Part shown: piece by piece, positions 1-4,654 of the stretch | How the letters are laid out: every line of letters starts with the position of its first letter | Position numbering within the stretch: position 1 is the stretch's first letter | Assembly: GCA_021804315.1 (NCBI GenBank) | Contig: JAJZHX010000037.1 | Span: forward strand, 1 to 5,554 | Origin: a bacterium | GTDB lineage: Bacteria > Patescibacteriota > Saccharimonadia > Saccharimonadales > UBA4665 | Length of the DNA: 5,554 nt | Reading direction: 5' to 3' | Translations under genes and position numbers: made by a program | Notes under the pieces: generated by a model | The model's input: only the letters and a program-made list of their open reading frames with translations | Databases searched by the model: none | What the model was told of the DNA's origin: nothing

Positions 1-4
1 TGCT

Positions 5-124
5 TTAAAAACGTTCTTTATGATTCAGTTTTCTCTCCATTTTATCTATAAACACACGTTTCTGCTTAGCTCTCCATTTTTGTTCCAGGCGTTCCATTAA
101 CGCTTCAGCTTCTTCGGTTGTCAT
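5..124 (-). CDS. Small charged protein, 39 residues, function unknown
   Basis: This is a complete short frame from ATG at 124 to TAA at 7-5, encoding 39 residues that begin MTTEEAEALMERLEQKW. It is very rich in Glu, Lys and Arg, with leucines and methionines spaced as in an amphipathic helix. It has no membrane segment, no cysteines and no motif I recognise. The case that it is real rests on an AAGGAG Shine-Dalgarno at 142-137, 12 nt before the ATG (slightly long spacing), and on the helical, non-random composition. It is divergent from the YihY-family gene at 234, with a 109-bp shared intergenic region. I see no convincing -35/-10 pair for it, only a weak TATAAA-like stretch on the minus strand. 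It could be a small DNA- or RNA-binding or regulatory protein, but that would be a guess. Confidence 0.6.
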   Translation of the reverse strand: MTTEEAEALMERLEQKWRAKQKRVFIDKMERKLNHKERF

Positions 125-136
125 AATTCTATATTT

Positions 137-142
137 CTCCTT
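137..142 (-). promoter_or_regulatory. Shine-Dalgarno AAGGAG of the 39-residue gene
   Basis: The minus strand reads AAGGAG, then 12 nt, then ATG at 124. It is one of only two strong Shine-Dalgarno sites in the window; the other belongs to the 23-residue gene. It supports translation of the short frame. Confidence 0.55.
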
Positions 143-185
143 TTTCGTTTATGTTTATAGTAAGCTAATTATTGAACATATTGCT

Positions 186-205
186 AAAGCTTAGCTGTAA
201 GCTTT
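186..205. repeat. 8-bp perfect inverted repeat upstream of the YihY-family gene
   Basis: AAAGCTTA (186-193) and TAAGCTTT (198-205) are perfect inverted copies around a GCTG loop, followed on the plus strand by two more T residues. It lies just upstream of the TATAAT at 215-220, between two divergent genes. It may be an operator. An AT-rich stem like this is a poor terminator, and no gene reads into it on the plus strand within the window. Confidence 0.4.
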
Positions 206-214
206 TTAACAAAA

Positions 215-220
215 TATAAT
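215..220 (+). promoter_or_regulatory. Probable -10 box (TATAAT) for the YihY-family gene
   Basis: This is a perfect TATAAT 13 nt before the GTG at 234. No good -35 hexamer lies 16-18 nt upstream (candidates TTAGCT or TAGCTG). Initiation about 7 nt downstream would leave a leader of only about 7 nt, consistent with the absence of a Shine-Dalgarno. In such an AT-rich spacer a chance match is possible. Confidence 0.45.
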
Positions 221-233
221 ATAGAATAATTAA

Positions 234-1082
234 GTGGATACAGTGCATAAACTGAACATAAAGCTAAGTAACCTACAACAAAGACACTATCTGTTTGGCT
301 TTACAGCAGCAGTTATAAAGAAATATAACAGCGACAATGCCGGACTACAATCGGCAATCTTAACTTATTATAGTTTTCTATCAGTTTTTCCAATGCTTTT
401 AATTCTAACCACTTTTTTAGATTCATTTATTGGCCAAAATAGCTCAGTTAAAATAGATGTTCTCAGAAGTATAAATAGCTATTTTCCGCTACTTGGCAGT
501 CAGTTATCTAAACACATTCATAGTTTACGCGCAGGCGGTTTAGCCTTATTAAGTGGTTTAGTATTTTTAGTCTATGGTGCTAGAGGAGTTGCCAGTGCTT
601 TTACTAGAGGAGTACAAGCAATCTGGGAAATACCAGAAATTCATAGGCCTAAGCCAGTTAAAAGTTTTATGAAAAGTGTTTTATTAGTCATCATAGCTGG
701 TAGCGGTTTTATGTTTACGGCTATTTTATCTGGTCTGGCCAGTTCTTTTGGTAAAGAATTAGATTTCAGAGTTTTATCGATTGTTATTAACCTGTTCTTA
801 CTTTTTTGGTTATTTAGAATAATGTTAGATCTTAGTTTACCGAAGCACATCCCCCTAAGAGAAACTCGTTCAGGGGCTATAGCAGCTTCAATTAGTTTAG
901 TGATTGTACAGCTTATCGGAAGCTTTATTCTATCGAGAGAGCTAAAACACCTAAATGCCGTATATAGTTACTTTGCAGTCGCTTTAGGTCTTATTTTTTG
1001 GATATATTTTCAGGCCAAGGCACTATATATTTCCATAGAAATAGCCTTAGTCAGCTCTCGCAAATCATGGCTGACTAGATAG
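234..1082 (+). CDS. YihY/BrkB-family inner-membrane protein
   Basis: This is a complete 282-residue polytopic membrane protein of the YihY/virulence factor BrkB family (formerly called RNase BN by error); its molecular role is unknown. The first half of the family signature is visible: AILTYYSFLSVFPMLLIL (41-58), the typical 'AYY-x-FSLFPLLL' helix, then GARGVASAFTRGVQAIWEIP (115-134). Six membrane segments are apparent, at about 41-65, 103-121, 147-170, 181-201, 213-236 and 244-270, with a short basic C-terminus (SSRKSWLTR). Length is normal for the family. The GTG at 234 has no Shine-Dalgarno; a second in-frame GTG at 243 would remove only three residues and cannot be excluded. The gene ends in TAG, 15 bp from the convergent 23-residue gene, with no strong terminator between them. 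Confidence 0.93.
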   Translation: MDTVHKLNIKLSNLQQRHYLFGFTAAVIKKYNSDNAGLQSAILTYYSFLSVFPMLLILTTFLDSFIGQNSSVKIDVLRSINSYFPLLGSQLSKHIHSLRAGGLALLSGLVFLVYGARGVASAFTRGVQAIWEIPEIHRPKPVKSFMKSVLLVIIAGSGFMFTAILSGLASSFGKELDFRVLSIVINLFLLFWLFRIMLDLSLPKHIPLRETRSGAIAASISLVIVQLIGSFILSRELKHLNAVYSYFAVALGLIFWIYFQAKALYISIEIALVSSRKSWLTR

Positions 1083-1097
1083 AAACTAAAGCCGGGA

Positions 1098-1169
1098 TTA
1101 TTTTATATAAGCTCGCCACCATTCTCTAGGCTTATTAGGAATAGTTGGTCTTTCTATAGCTTTACTCAT
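1098..1169 (-). CDS. Very small protein, 23 residues, function unknown
   Basis: A complete frame from ATG at 1169 to TAA at 1100-1098 encodes a 23-residue peptide beginning MSKAIERPTIPNKPREWW. The Shine-Dalgarno AAGGAG at 1180-1175 sits 5 nt before the ATG, which is the best ribosome-binding site in the window. The peptide is basic and proline-rich, with a WW pair near the C-terminus, and it has no membrane segment. I do not recognise it. It is convergent with the YihY-family gene and divergent from the 8-TM gene at 1325. A TATAAA at 1207-1202 on the minus strand could be its -10 box, but no good -35 accompanies it. Without homologues the call rests on the ribosome-binding site and the clean short frame. 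Confidence 0.5.
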   Translation of the reverse strand: MSKAIERPTIPNKPREWWRAYIK

Positions 1170-1174
1170 AAAAA

Positions 1175-1180
1175 CTCCTT
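1175..1180 (-). promoter_or_regulatory. Shine-Dalgarno AAGGAG of the 23-residue gene
   Basis: AAGGAG on the minus strand is followed by five T residues and then ATG at 1169, which is optimal spacing. No annotated long gene starts here, so the site would be unexplained if the tiny frame were not translated. Confidence 0.5.
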
Positions 1181-1219
1181 ATTTTACTGTTATTTTAGAC
1201 CTTTATACTGAAATAAATC

Positions 1220-1246
1220 TGTTAATTTTCTAACAACGGTTTTTTT
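1220..1246 (+). terminator. Weak hairpin plus T-tract between divergent genes
   Basis: TGTTA (1220-1224) and TAACA (1231-1235) form a 5-bp stem. ACGG and then seven T residues (1240-1246) follow on the plus strand. This could end plus-strand transcription leaving the YihY-family gene at 1082. The stem is short and AT-rich and the T-tract is offset by four bases, so it is a weak candidate. Confidence 0.25.
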
Positions 1247-1257
1247 ATTTCAATTAG

Positions 1258-1292
1258 CTAAAATTTTTAGTCTGACTTTTTAATGCTATAAT
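1258..1292 (+). promoter_or_regulatory. Extended -10 promoter for the 8-TM / synthase-like operon, with upstream palindrome
   Basis: TATAAT at 1287-1292 is preceded by TG at 1284-1285, an extended -10 element (TGCTATAAT). The -35 position at 17-nt spacing (1264-1269) is only T-rich, which an extended -10 can tolerate. A palindrome, CTAAAA-T-TTTTAG (1258-1270), overlaps that -35 position and could be an operator. Initiation near 1299 would give a leader of about 26 nt that begins with the hairpin listed separately. Confidence 0.6.
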
Positions 1293-1298
1293 TTATTT

Positions 1299-1326
1299 AT
1301 AGTTAGATAAAAAACTAACTAACTAT
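1299..1326 (+). promoter_or_regulatory. Leader hairpin that can pair with the start codon of the 8-TM gene
   Basis: ATAGTTAG (1299-1306) is perfectly complementary to CTAACTAT (1319-1326), which includes the first two bases of the ATG at 1325. It is also complementary over seven bases to CTAACTA (1315-1321), because CTAA is tandemly repeated there. The leader has no Shine-Dalgarno. Two mutually exclusive stems, one masking the start and one leaving it free, are therefore possible. Whether this regulates anything is inference. Confidence 0.35.
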
Positions 1327-2251
1327 GAAGAGTAGTAATAAAAACAATCCGAAAAATCATGTTTTAAAACTACTATACCTTTTTATTTTCTGTCTATGTC
1401 TTGCTTACAGTCTGGTTATTTTTAAAGACGCAAACATTTTAAGAAATATTAAAGAGAGCAAAAATCTATTTTTCGTTATAAACTTCTCTATTGCCATACC
1501 TGAAATGATTATCTGGGCAGTGGCTTTTACAAGCTCTTTTAAATTGAAGCTTTACTCTAATAGAATAATCGATTCTAAAGAAGGTTTGGCTATGAGGTAC
1601 TTGTCAGACTCATTGCTCCTGATGACTATATACATAGTCATGATCTGTATAGCTTCAAACGTCAGTTACTTATTTATAAATTCTGCTAGTTTAAAAACCA
1701 TGATTTTATTAGAAAACTATCTGCCTCTATCTATTGGATTAGCTTCAGCTGGGTTACTGTTGCTTGCTAGTAGACAGTTTACTCAATTAGCTTCAAGCAA
1801 GATTTCTAAAACCAATAAGTTTTTTCGTTTGATATTATTCTTAACTTTTTCAGGGCTATTACTGTGGCATTTTAGGGAATTAAAACCCGGTATGCTTCAT
1901 GGAGGAATTGTCCCCCGATTTGTCTTACCTGATACAGCCCTGCTTTTTAGTTATGTTTTACCCCAAATATTAATCTGGGCAATAGGTATTCATGCTTGTT
2001 TTAAACTTGCTAACTATACTTATAACGTTAAAGGAGTTATCTATAAAAATTTACTAAACAACTTATATAAAGGTGTCATCATGTTATTTATTTGTATATA
2101 TTTATCTCAGATTCTAGTTATTTCTGCCCTAAGTTTAAACCATATCAATTTAAGCCTAATTTTAATCTACCTATTACTAATAATTGGCGGTAGCGGGTTT
2201 TTATTAGTATATAAAGGTACTAATAATTTAACTAAACTTGAAAGAATCTAA
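1325..2251 (+). CDS. 8-TM integral membrane protein with internal 4+4 duplication, function unknown
   Basis: This 308-residue protein has eight predicted membrane segments at about 13-33, 48-72, 92-118, 128-149, 166-183, 204-226, 249-270 and 275-296. The two halves are related. F54-S-I-A-I-P59-E-M-I-I-W64 and F208-S-Y-V-L-P213-Q-I-L-I-W218 match at an exact offset of 154, and F72-K-L matches F226-K-L at the same offset. The helix before and the two helices after each motif correspond in order. No transporter or enzyme signature is recognised. The motif F-x-LPD...P-x4-W resembles uncharacterised Saccharibacteria membrane proteins as I remember them. The ATG at 1325 has no Shine-Dalgarno. The synthase-like gene starts 12 nt after its stop, so the two are probably one operon driven from about 1287. 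Confidence 0.85.
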   Translation: MKSSNKNNPKNHVLKLLYLFIFCLCLAYSLVIFKDANILRNIKESKNLFFVINFSIAIPEMIIWAVAFTSSFKLKLYSNRIIDSKEGLAMRYLSDSLLLMTIYIVMICIASNVSYLFINSASLKTMILLENYLPLSIGLASAGLLLLASRQFTQLASSKISKTNKFFRLILFLTFSGLLLWHFRELKPGMLHGGIVPRFVLPDTALLFSYVLPQILIWAIGIHACFKLANYTYNVKGVIYKNLLNNLYKGVIMLFICIYLSQILVISALSLNHINLSLILIYLLLIIGGSGFLLVYKGTNNLTKLERI

Positions 2252-2263
2252 TATTCATAATCT

Positions 2264-2965
2264 ATGACAGATATTCCAGAGTTTGTTATTAATCAGGTGC
2301 TTTATGACCAAGACACCTTAATTGAACACTATTCGGTCGTCGATACTAACTATAATAATCGACCTGCCAGGATACTCTATACTGACGATAGATTGGCTGC
2401 ACAATCTGGTTTACCATTTGATGACAATGATGAGCTACTCTTTGACTATAATCAAAGATTCATTGAATTAGTTAGACAGGCCGAACCGAAACACATGCTT
2501 ATTATAGGGGGAGGTGCATTTACTCTACCAATGGCAATAAACAAAAATTTCCCTAGAACATATGTAGACGTTTATGAGATAGATGATGCGCTGATTGATA
2601 TTGCTACTAAGTATTTTGGACTTAGGTTAAATAAAAATTTAAATGTTAAAATTGGCGATGGAAGAAAGCTATTAAAACAAGAGTCAAACAGTTATGACTT
2701 GGTGATAATCGATGTTTTTAATAGCGTTGATATACCTACTAACTTTCTTGAAATATCTTTTCTAATTGATGTTAAAAACAAGCTAAAACCCGGAGGTATA
2801 GTGGCTATGAATGTAATATCGTCTTATTATGGCGATAAATCAAAAACGCTCGATAAACTTAAAAGAAATTTTAAAAAAACGTTCATAAAAACTCAAATTA
2901 AACCTGCAACAGATAACTTATCTTTTTGGCTATCTCAAAACTTTATTCTTATTGGATATAAATAA
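2264..2965 (+). CDS. Spermidine-synthase-fold protein (SAM-dependent transferase-like), probably not SpeE
   Basis: This 233-residue soluble protein has the Rossmann methyltransferase fold of the spermidine synthase superfamily. In order there is an N-terminal strand domain with DDRLAAQSG (41-49) and a following LFDYNQRFIEL helix. The nucleotide-binding loop is LIIGGGAFTLP (79-89), the ribose-binding acid is in VYEID (E105, D107), and GDGR (131-134) and LIIDVFNSVDIP (147-158) follow, with LKPGG (174-178) before the last strands. True spermidine synthases have GGGDG and a DxxDP catalytic motif. Here the Asp of GGGDG is Ala85, and DxxDP is replaced by D150-V-F-N. This pattern fits the spermidine-synthase-like domains of membrane fusions, whose reaction is unknown. 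At 233 residues it is shorter than typical SpeE. It is co-transcribed with the upstream 8-TM gene (12-nt gap, no clear Shine-Dalgarno). The active site may use another substrate. Confidence 0.85.
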   Translation: MTDIPEFVINQVLYDQDTLIEHYSVVDTNYNNRPARILYTDDRLAAQSGLPFDDNDELLFDYNQRFIELVRQAEPKHMLIIGGGAFTLPMAINKNFPRTYVDVYEIDDALIDIATKYFGLRLNKNLNVKIGDGRKLLKQESNSYDLVIIDVFNSVDIPTNFLEISFLIDVKNKLKPGGIVAMNVISSYYGDKSKTLDKLKRNFKKTFIKTQIKPATDNLSFWLSQNFILIGYK

Positions 2966-2997
2966 AATGTAGGTATTTTAAACTGTTATTACTAATG

Positions 2998-3066
2998 TAA
3001 CTATCTATGTACTGAACTGGTACAGCGTAGTAAGAGAAGTCAGAGAAACTCAATAATAGATAGTTA
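2998..3066. repeat. 11-bp perfect inverted repeat enclosing tail repeat A
   Basis: TAACTATCTAT (2998-3008) and ATAGATAGTTA (3056-3066) are perfect inverted copies separated by 47 bases. The right arm covers the stop codon of the first PIN toxin, and the enclosed DNA contains tail repeat A. The site lies between the convergent ends of the synthase-like gene and the toxin gene, so it could fold into a long stem in both transcripts and protect or terminate both. It is not followed by a clean T-run. Confidence 0.55.
3018..3048 (-). repeat. Tail repeat A, downstream of the first AbrB/PIN pair
   Basis: This is the most divergent of three related 31-bp elements. On the plus strand it begins TGGTACAGCGTAGTAAG. 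It matches copy B at 22 of 31 positions, all of them within the first 27. It starts 15 nt past the PIN toxin stop codon, in the direction of transcription. Like copies B and C, it is oriented with the gene it follows. Confidence 0.6.
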
Positions 3067-3471
3067 TGCTGCAACTAACATTGAATTCGGGGCTTGATTA
3101 GCCAATTTTTTGTCAAAAGTCCACAAAGGTTCGGCATCATTGAGCTGAGCATATACAGACAGGCAACAATCCTCGAAAGATAAACCGCTATGAGTAGTAT
3201 AAAGCGGTAGAGCCTTCTCAAAAAGAGCCCTGTTGCAATTTATCGCTTTTAGATTCATAAGGCCCTCTACTGCTTCAGCAGTTTGTAAACGACTAAAACC
3301 ATAGTACCTATTAAGTGCAAACACAAGTTCAATTATCGCTGTATCGGCAACGGCGAACTGACTAGCGGCTTGATTCAATAACTCCTTTGTAGCAGTATGT
3401 TGCTCGGCTATGTCATTAAGCAGTAAACGCAGTAAAACATTAGTATCGAATGAGCCTGTATATTTTGGCAT
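3064..3471 (-). CDS. vapC: PIN-domain ribonuclease toxin (VapC-like), pair 1
   Basis: This 135-residue single-domain PIN protein, a normal VapC size, is a Mg2+/Mn2+-dependent ribonuclease toxin by family. The acidic active-site residues are all present: D9 in SFDTNVLLRLL, E48 in AIIELVFAL, D101 (with E100) in LSFEDCCLSVYA, and D120 in LWTFDKKLA. Nothing suggests inactivation. It starts at ATG 3471, three bases after the antitoxin stop codon (TAA at 3477-3475). It has only a poor GAG near the start, so translation is probably coupled to the antitoxin gene. The stop TAA (3066-3064) lies inside an 11-bp inverted repeat arm. The RNA target cannot be read from the sequence. Confidence 0.94.
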   Translation of the reverse strand: MPKYTGSFDTNVLLRLLLNDIAEQHTATKELLNQAASQFAVADTAIIELVFALNRYYGFSRLQTAEAVEGLMNLKAINCNRALFEKALPLYTTHSGLSFEDCCLSVYAQLNDAEPLWTFDKKLANQAPNSMLVAA

Positions 3472-3474
3472 CTC

Positions 3475-3723
3475 TTATTTAACCCTATTCGCTTGGTAAA
3501 ATGCATCTGCGTCAACAAGAGGCTTTATTCCGGGTTTAATATACCCACTCAACGTTTTACTGAGCTCGTCTATACTAGTCGACTTTGATATTACAAGCTC
3601 ACCCTTATGCTCATTGAAATTCATCTGTAATATGCCACCGCTGTTATCTAGGCCAAGTTTACGACGTACTGTGGCAGGTATAGTGGTTTGACCTTTACTG
3701 GTTATTGTAAGTGTAGCTTTCAT
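3475..3723 (-). CDS. vapB: AbrB/SpoVT-type antitoxin (VapB-like), pair 1
   Basis: With the start at ATG 3723 the protein has 82 residues. A swapped-hairpin AbrB DNA-binding domain occupies residues 1-46 (MKATLTITSKGQTTIPATV, then RRKLGLD). A hydrophilic tail (about 47-82, including IDELSKTLSGYIKPGIK) should wrap around and inhibit the PIN toxin. The frame stays open upstream to a TTG at 3759, but that TTG is the first three bases of the -35 box (TTGCAT). The -10 box ends 7 nt before 3723, and the second antitoxin in this window also begins MKTTVTITSK, so 3723 is the likely start. ATGs at 3747 and 3729 are less likely. The protein should repress its own promoter with its toxin. It is the first gene of a two-gene operon. 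Confidence 0.93.
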   Translation of the reverse strand: MKATLTITSKGQTTIPATVRRKLGLDNSGGILQMNFNEHKGELVISKSTSIDELSKTLSGYIKPGIKPLVDADAFYQANRVK

Positions 3724-3730
3724 ATTCATT

Positions 3731-3759
3731 ACTATAGTAAAACTCATTACTAAATGCAA
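3731..3759 (-). promoter_or_regulatory. Sigma70-type promoter of antitoxin 1, leaderless
   Basis: On the minus strand, TTGCAT (3759-3754), 17 nt, and TATAGT (3736-3731) are followed by 7 nt and ATG at 3723. Initiation at or within a base of the ATG is expected, giving a leaderless message. The same geometry is found at antitoxin 2. A perfect 12-bp palindrome, TTACTATAGTAA (3740-3729), covers the -10 box. GTAATGA occurs at 3787-3781, 3750-3744 and 3732-3726 in the same orientation, as would suit binding by an AbrB dimer. Confidence 0.75.
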
Positions 3760-3898
3760 TAGGTAATAGAAGCAAGGCTCTCATTACAAAATATACTAGT
3801 AGTCTTGAACTGCTTCTATCTCTTAAGCGTGAATGTGCGACAAACGCACCAAAACATCAGAACTTGCCTGAAAGAGTATTATAGGCTGTATTCCTGTG

Positions 3899-3929
3899 TG
3901 GTACACCATAGTAAACGAAGTAAGAACCT
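3899..3929 (-). repeat. Tail repeat B, downstream of the second AbrB/PIN pair
   Basis: The plus strand begins TGGTACACCATAGTAAACG and ends AGAACCT. It matches copy C at 28 of 31 positions. It lies 17 nt past the stop codon of PIN toxin 2. The element contains TGGT-AC-ACCA, a small perfect inverted repeat. It has no T-run, so it does not look like an intrinsic terminator. Confidence 0.75.
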
Positions 3930-3946
3930 TGCTATTGAATGAGAGT

Positions 3947-4333
3947 TTAGTTTGATATTTGCTTAATTACTTCTTTATCAAATGTAAGTACGTCCGTAGC
4001 TCTATTTAATTTTTGTAGTGCTACAACAAGGCAATCTACATAATCCAATTTAGGATTGCTTTCATATATTGCTAACGAAAGTTCATGTAGTGTACTATCC
4101 ATCTGCCAAGCTGGGTGAGATAAAATCAACCTTAAGCCCTCAACAATATCCGTTCGCCTGTAAGATAGCTCTTTATGAAACTCTAAAACGTAAACTAATT
4201 CACTTATTACAAAATCGGGTAGCAATATACCTCTAGGCTCACTTTTTTCTAAATCTCTTAGGGCTTTCGTTGCCATATCTGCTGGCTGATTTGTAAATAA
4301 ACGAACTAAGTAGTTTGTATCAATAGTTTTCAT
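3947..4333 (-). CDS. vapC: PIN-domain ribonuclease toxin (VapC-like), pair 2
   Basis: This 128-residue PIN-domain protein has an apparently intact catalytic set: D5 in MKTIDTNYLVRLF, E45 in FVISELVYVLEF, D100 (with D97) in LDYVDCLVVALQ, and D119 in VLTFDKEV. By family it is an RNA-cleaving toxin neutralised by the AbrB protein encoded just upstream. The ATG at 4333 directly abuts the antitoxin's TAG stop (4336-4334) with no gap, and no separate Shine-Dalgarno is seen, so translational coupling is expected. Its similarity to the first PIN toxin is limited to the family motifs, so the two pairs look like independent acquisitions, not a recent local duplication. Confidence 0.95.
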   Translation of the reverse strand: MKTIDTNYLVRLFTNQPADMATKALRDLEKSEPRGILLPDFVISELVYVLEFHKELSYRRTDIVEGLRLILSHPAWQMDSTLHELSLAIYESNPKLDYVDCLVVALQKLNRATDVLTFDKEVIKQISN

Positions 4334-4591
4334 CTAGCTTAATGATTTATTTTGATGTGCTGAATGAGACGCTTGTTTTATAGACTCATCACTTAGACTT
4401 CCCTTGACCGAGCCGTTTGTCTTGTCCCAGAACTTACTGAGCTGATTAGTAAAGTTAATCTTTTGCAGTTTAAGAAAACCATCTTCAACTTCAGCTTGTA
4501 GGTACTGCACGCCATCAAGGTCTAACTGCTCCCAAATTTTCTTAGGTATGGTTAATTGCCTCTTGCTCGTAATGGTAACAGTTGTTTTCAT
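4334..4591 (-). CDS. vapB: AbrB/SpoVT-type antitoxin (VapB-like), pair 2
   Basis: This 85-residue protein has an N-terminal AbrB-type DNA-binding domain (MKTTVTITSKRQLTIPKKI, then WEQLDLD) extending to about residue 45. A polar C-terminal tail (about 50-85: QLSKFWDKTNGSVKGS and a Ser/His/Gln-rich end) is the likely toxin-binding segment. The usual Gly of the SKGQ motif is Arg here (SKRQ), a small departure from the consensus. The start at ATG 4591 is fixed by a promoter whose -10 box ends 7 nt upstream, leaving no room for a leader or Shine-Dalgarno. It is the first gene of the pair and likely represses its own promoter, which overlaps a long palindrome. Confidence 0.92.
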   Translation of the reverse strand: MKTTVTITSKRQLTIPKKIWEQLDLDGVQYLQAEVEDGFLKLQKINFTNQLSKFWDKTNGSVKGSLSDESIKQASHSAHQNKSLS

Positions 4592-4598
4592 GTAAACA

Positions 4599-4627
4599 AG
4601 TATAATCTATTTCCTTACAAAAATCAA
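4599..4627 (-). promoter_or_regulatory. Sigma70-type promoter of antitoxin 2, leaderless
   Basis: On the minus strand, TTGATT (4627-4622), 17 nt, and TATACT (4604-4599) are followed by 7 nt and ATG at 4591. Spacing is identical to the antitoxin 1 promoter. Transcription should begin at, or within a base of, the ATG. Confidence 0.75.
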
Positions 4628-4654
4628 TATCATTCATATTAATTTAGTAAGGAA
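4611..4654. promoter_or_regulatory. 44-bp imperfect palindrome over the antitoxin 2 promoter, likely operator
   Basis: Outer arms TTCCTTAC (4611-4618) and GTAAGGAA (4647-4654) are perfect. Inner arms AAATCAATAT (4621-4630) and ATATTAATTT (4636-4645) pair with one mismatch around a CATTC loop. The palindrome contains the -35 box and most of the spacer. Its GTAAGGA half-site resembles the GTAATGA repeated at the antitoxin 1 promoter. It is best explained as the operator for the AbrB/PIN complex; alternatively it could be a recombination site, since it is adjacent to tail repeat C. Confidence 0.6.

Larger units (their letters stand above)
3724..3946. other. 223-bp spacer between the two toxin-antitoxin pairs
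   Basis: Besides the antitoxin 1 promoter and tail repeat B it holds little. A 5-bp hairpin, GTGCG-ACAAA-CGCAC, lies at 3835-3849. A minus-strand TATAAT at 3883-3878 has no matching -35. Two short inverted pairs, AGCAAGG (3771-3777) with CCTTGCT (3927-3933) and CTCTCATT (3778-3785) with AATGAGAG (3938-3945), sit at its two ends. A 13-codon frame beginning ATGTTTTGG on the minus strand has no ribosome-binding site and is not called. I see no other gene or RNA. Confidence 0.5.

Noticed and set aside
641..850. 69-codon open frame on the minus strand inside the YihY-family gene
   Set aside because: It lies wholly opposite a well-supported membrane protein, has no ribosome-binding site and no recognisable domain; it is a shadow frame.
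2264..2965. Calling the synthase-like gene speE
   Set aside because: The GGGDG aspartate and the DxxDP catalytic motif are replaced, so aminopropyltransferase activity is not supported.
3878..3883. Additional minus-strand promoter (TATAAT) in the spacer
   Set aside because: No -35-like hexamer occurs at 16-18 nt, and a much better promoter lies directly at the antitoxin start.
3064..4591. The two AbrB/PIN pairs as a recent tandem duplication
   Set aside because: Protein similarity is confined to family motifs, lengths and tails differ, and spacing between antitoxin and toxin differs (3 nt versus 0); only the promoter geometry and tail repeats are shared.
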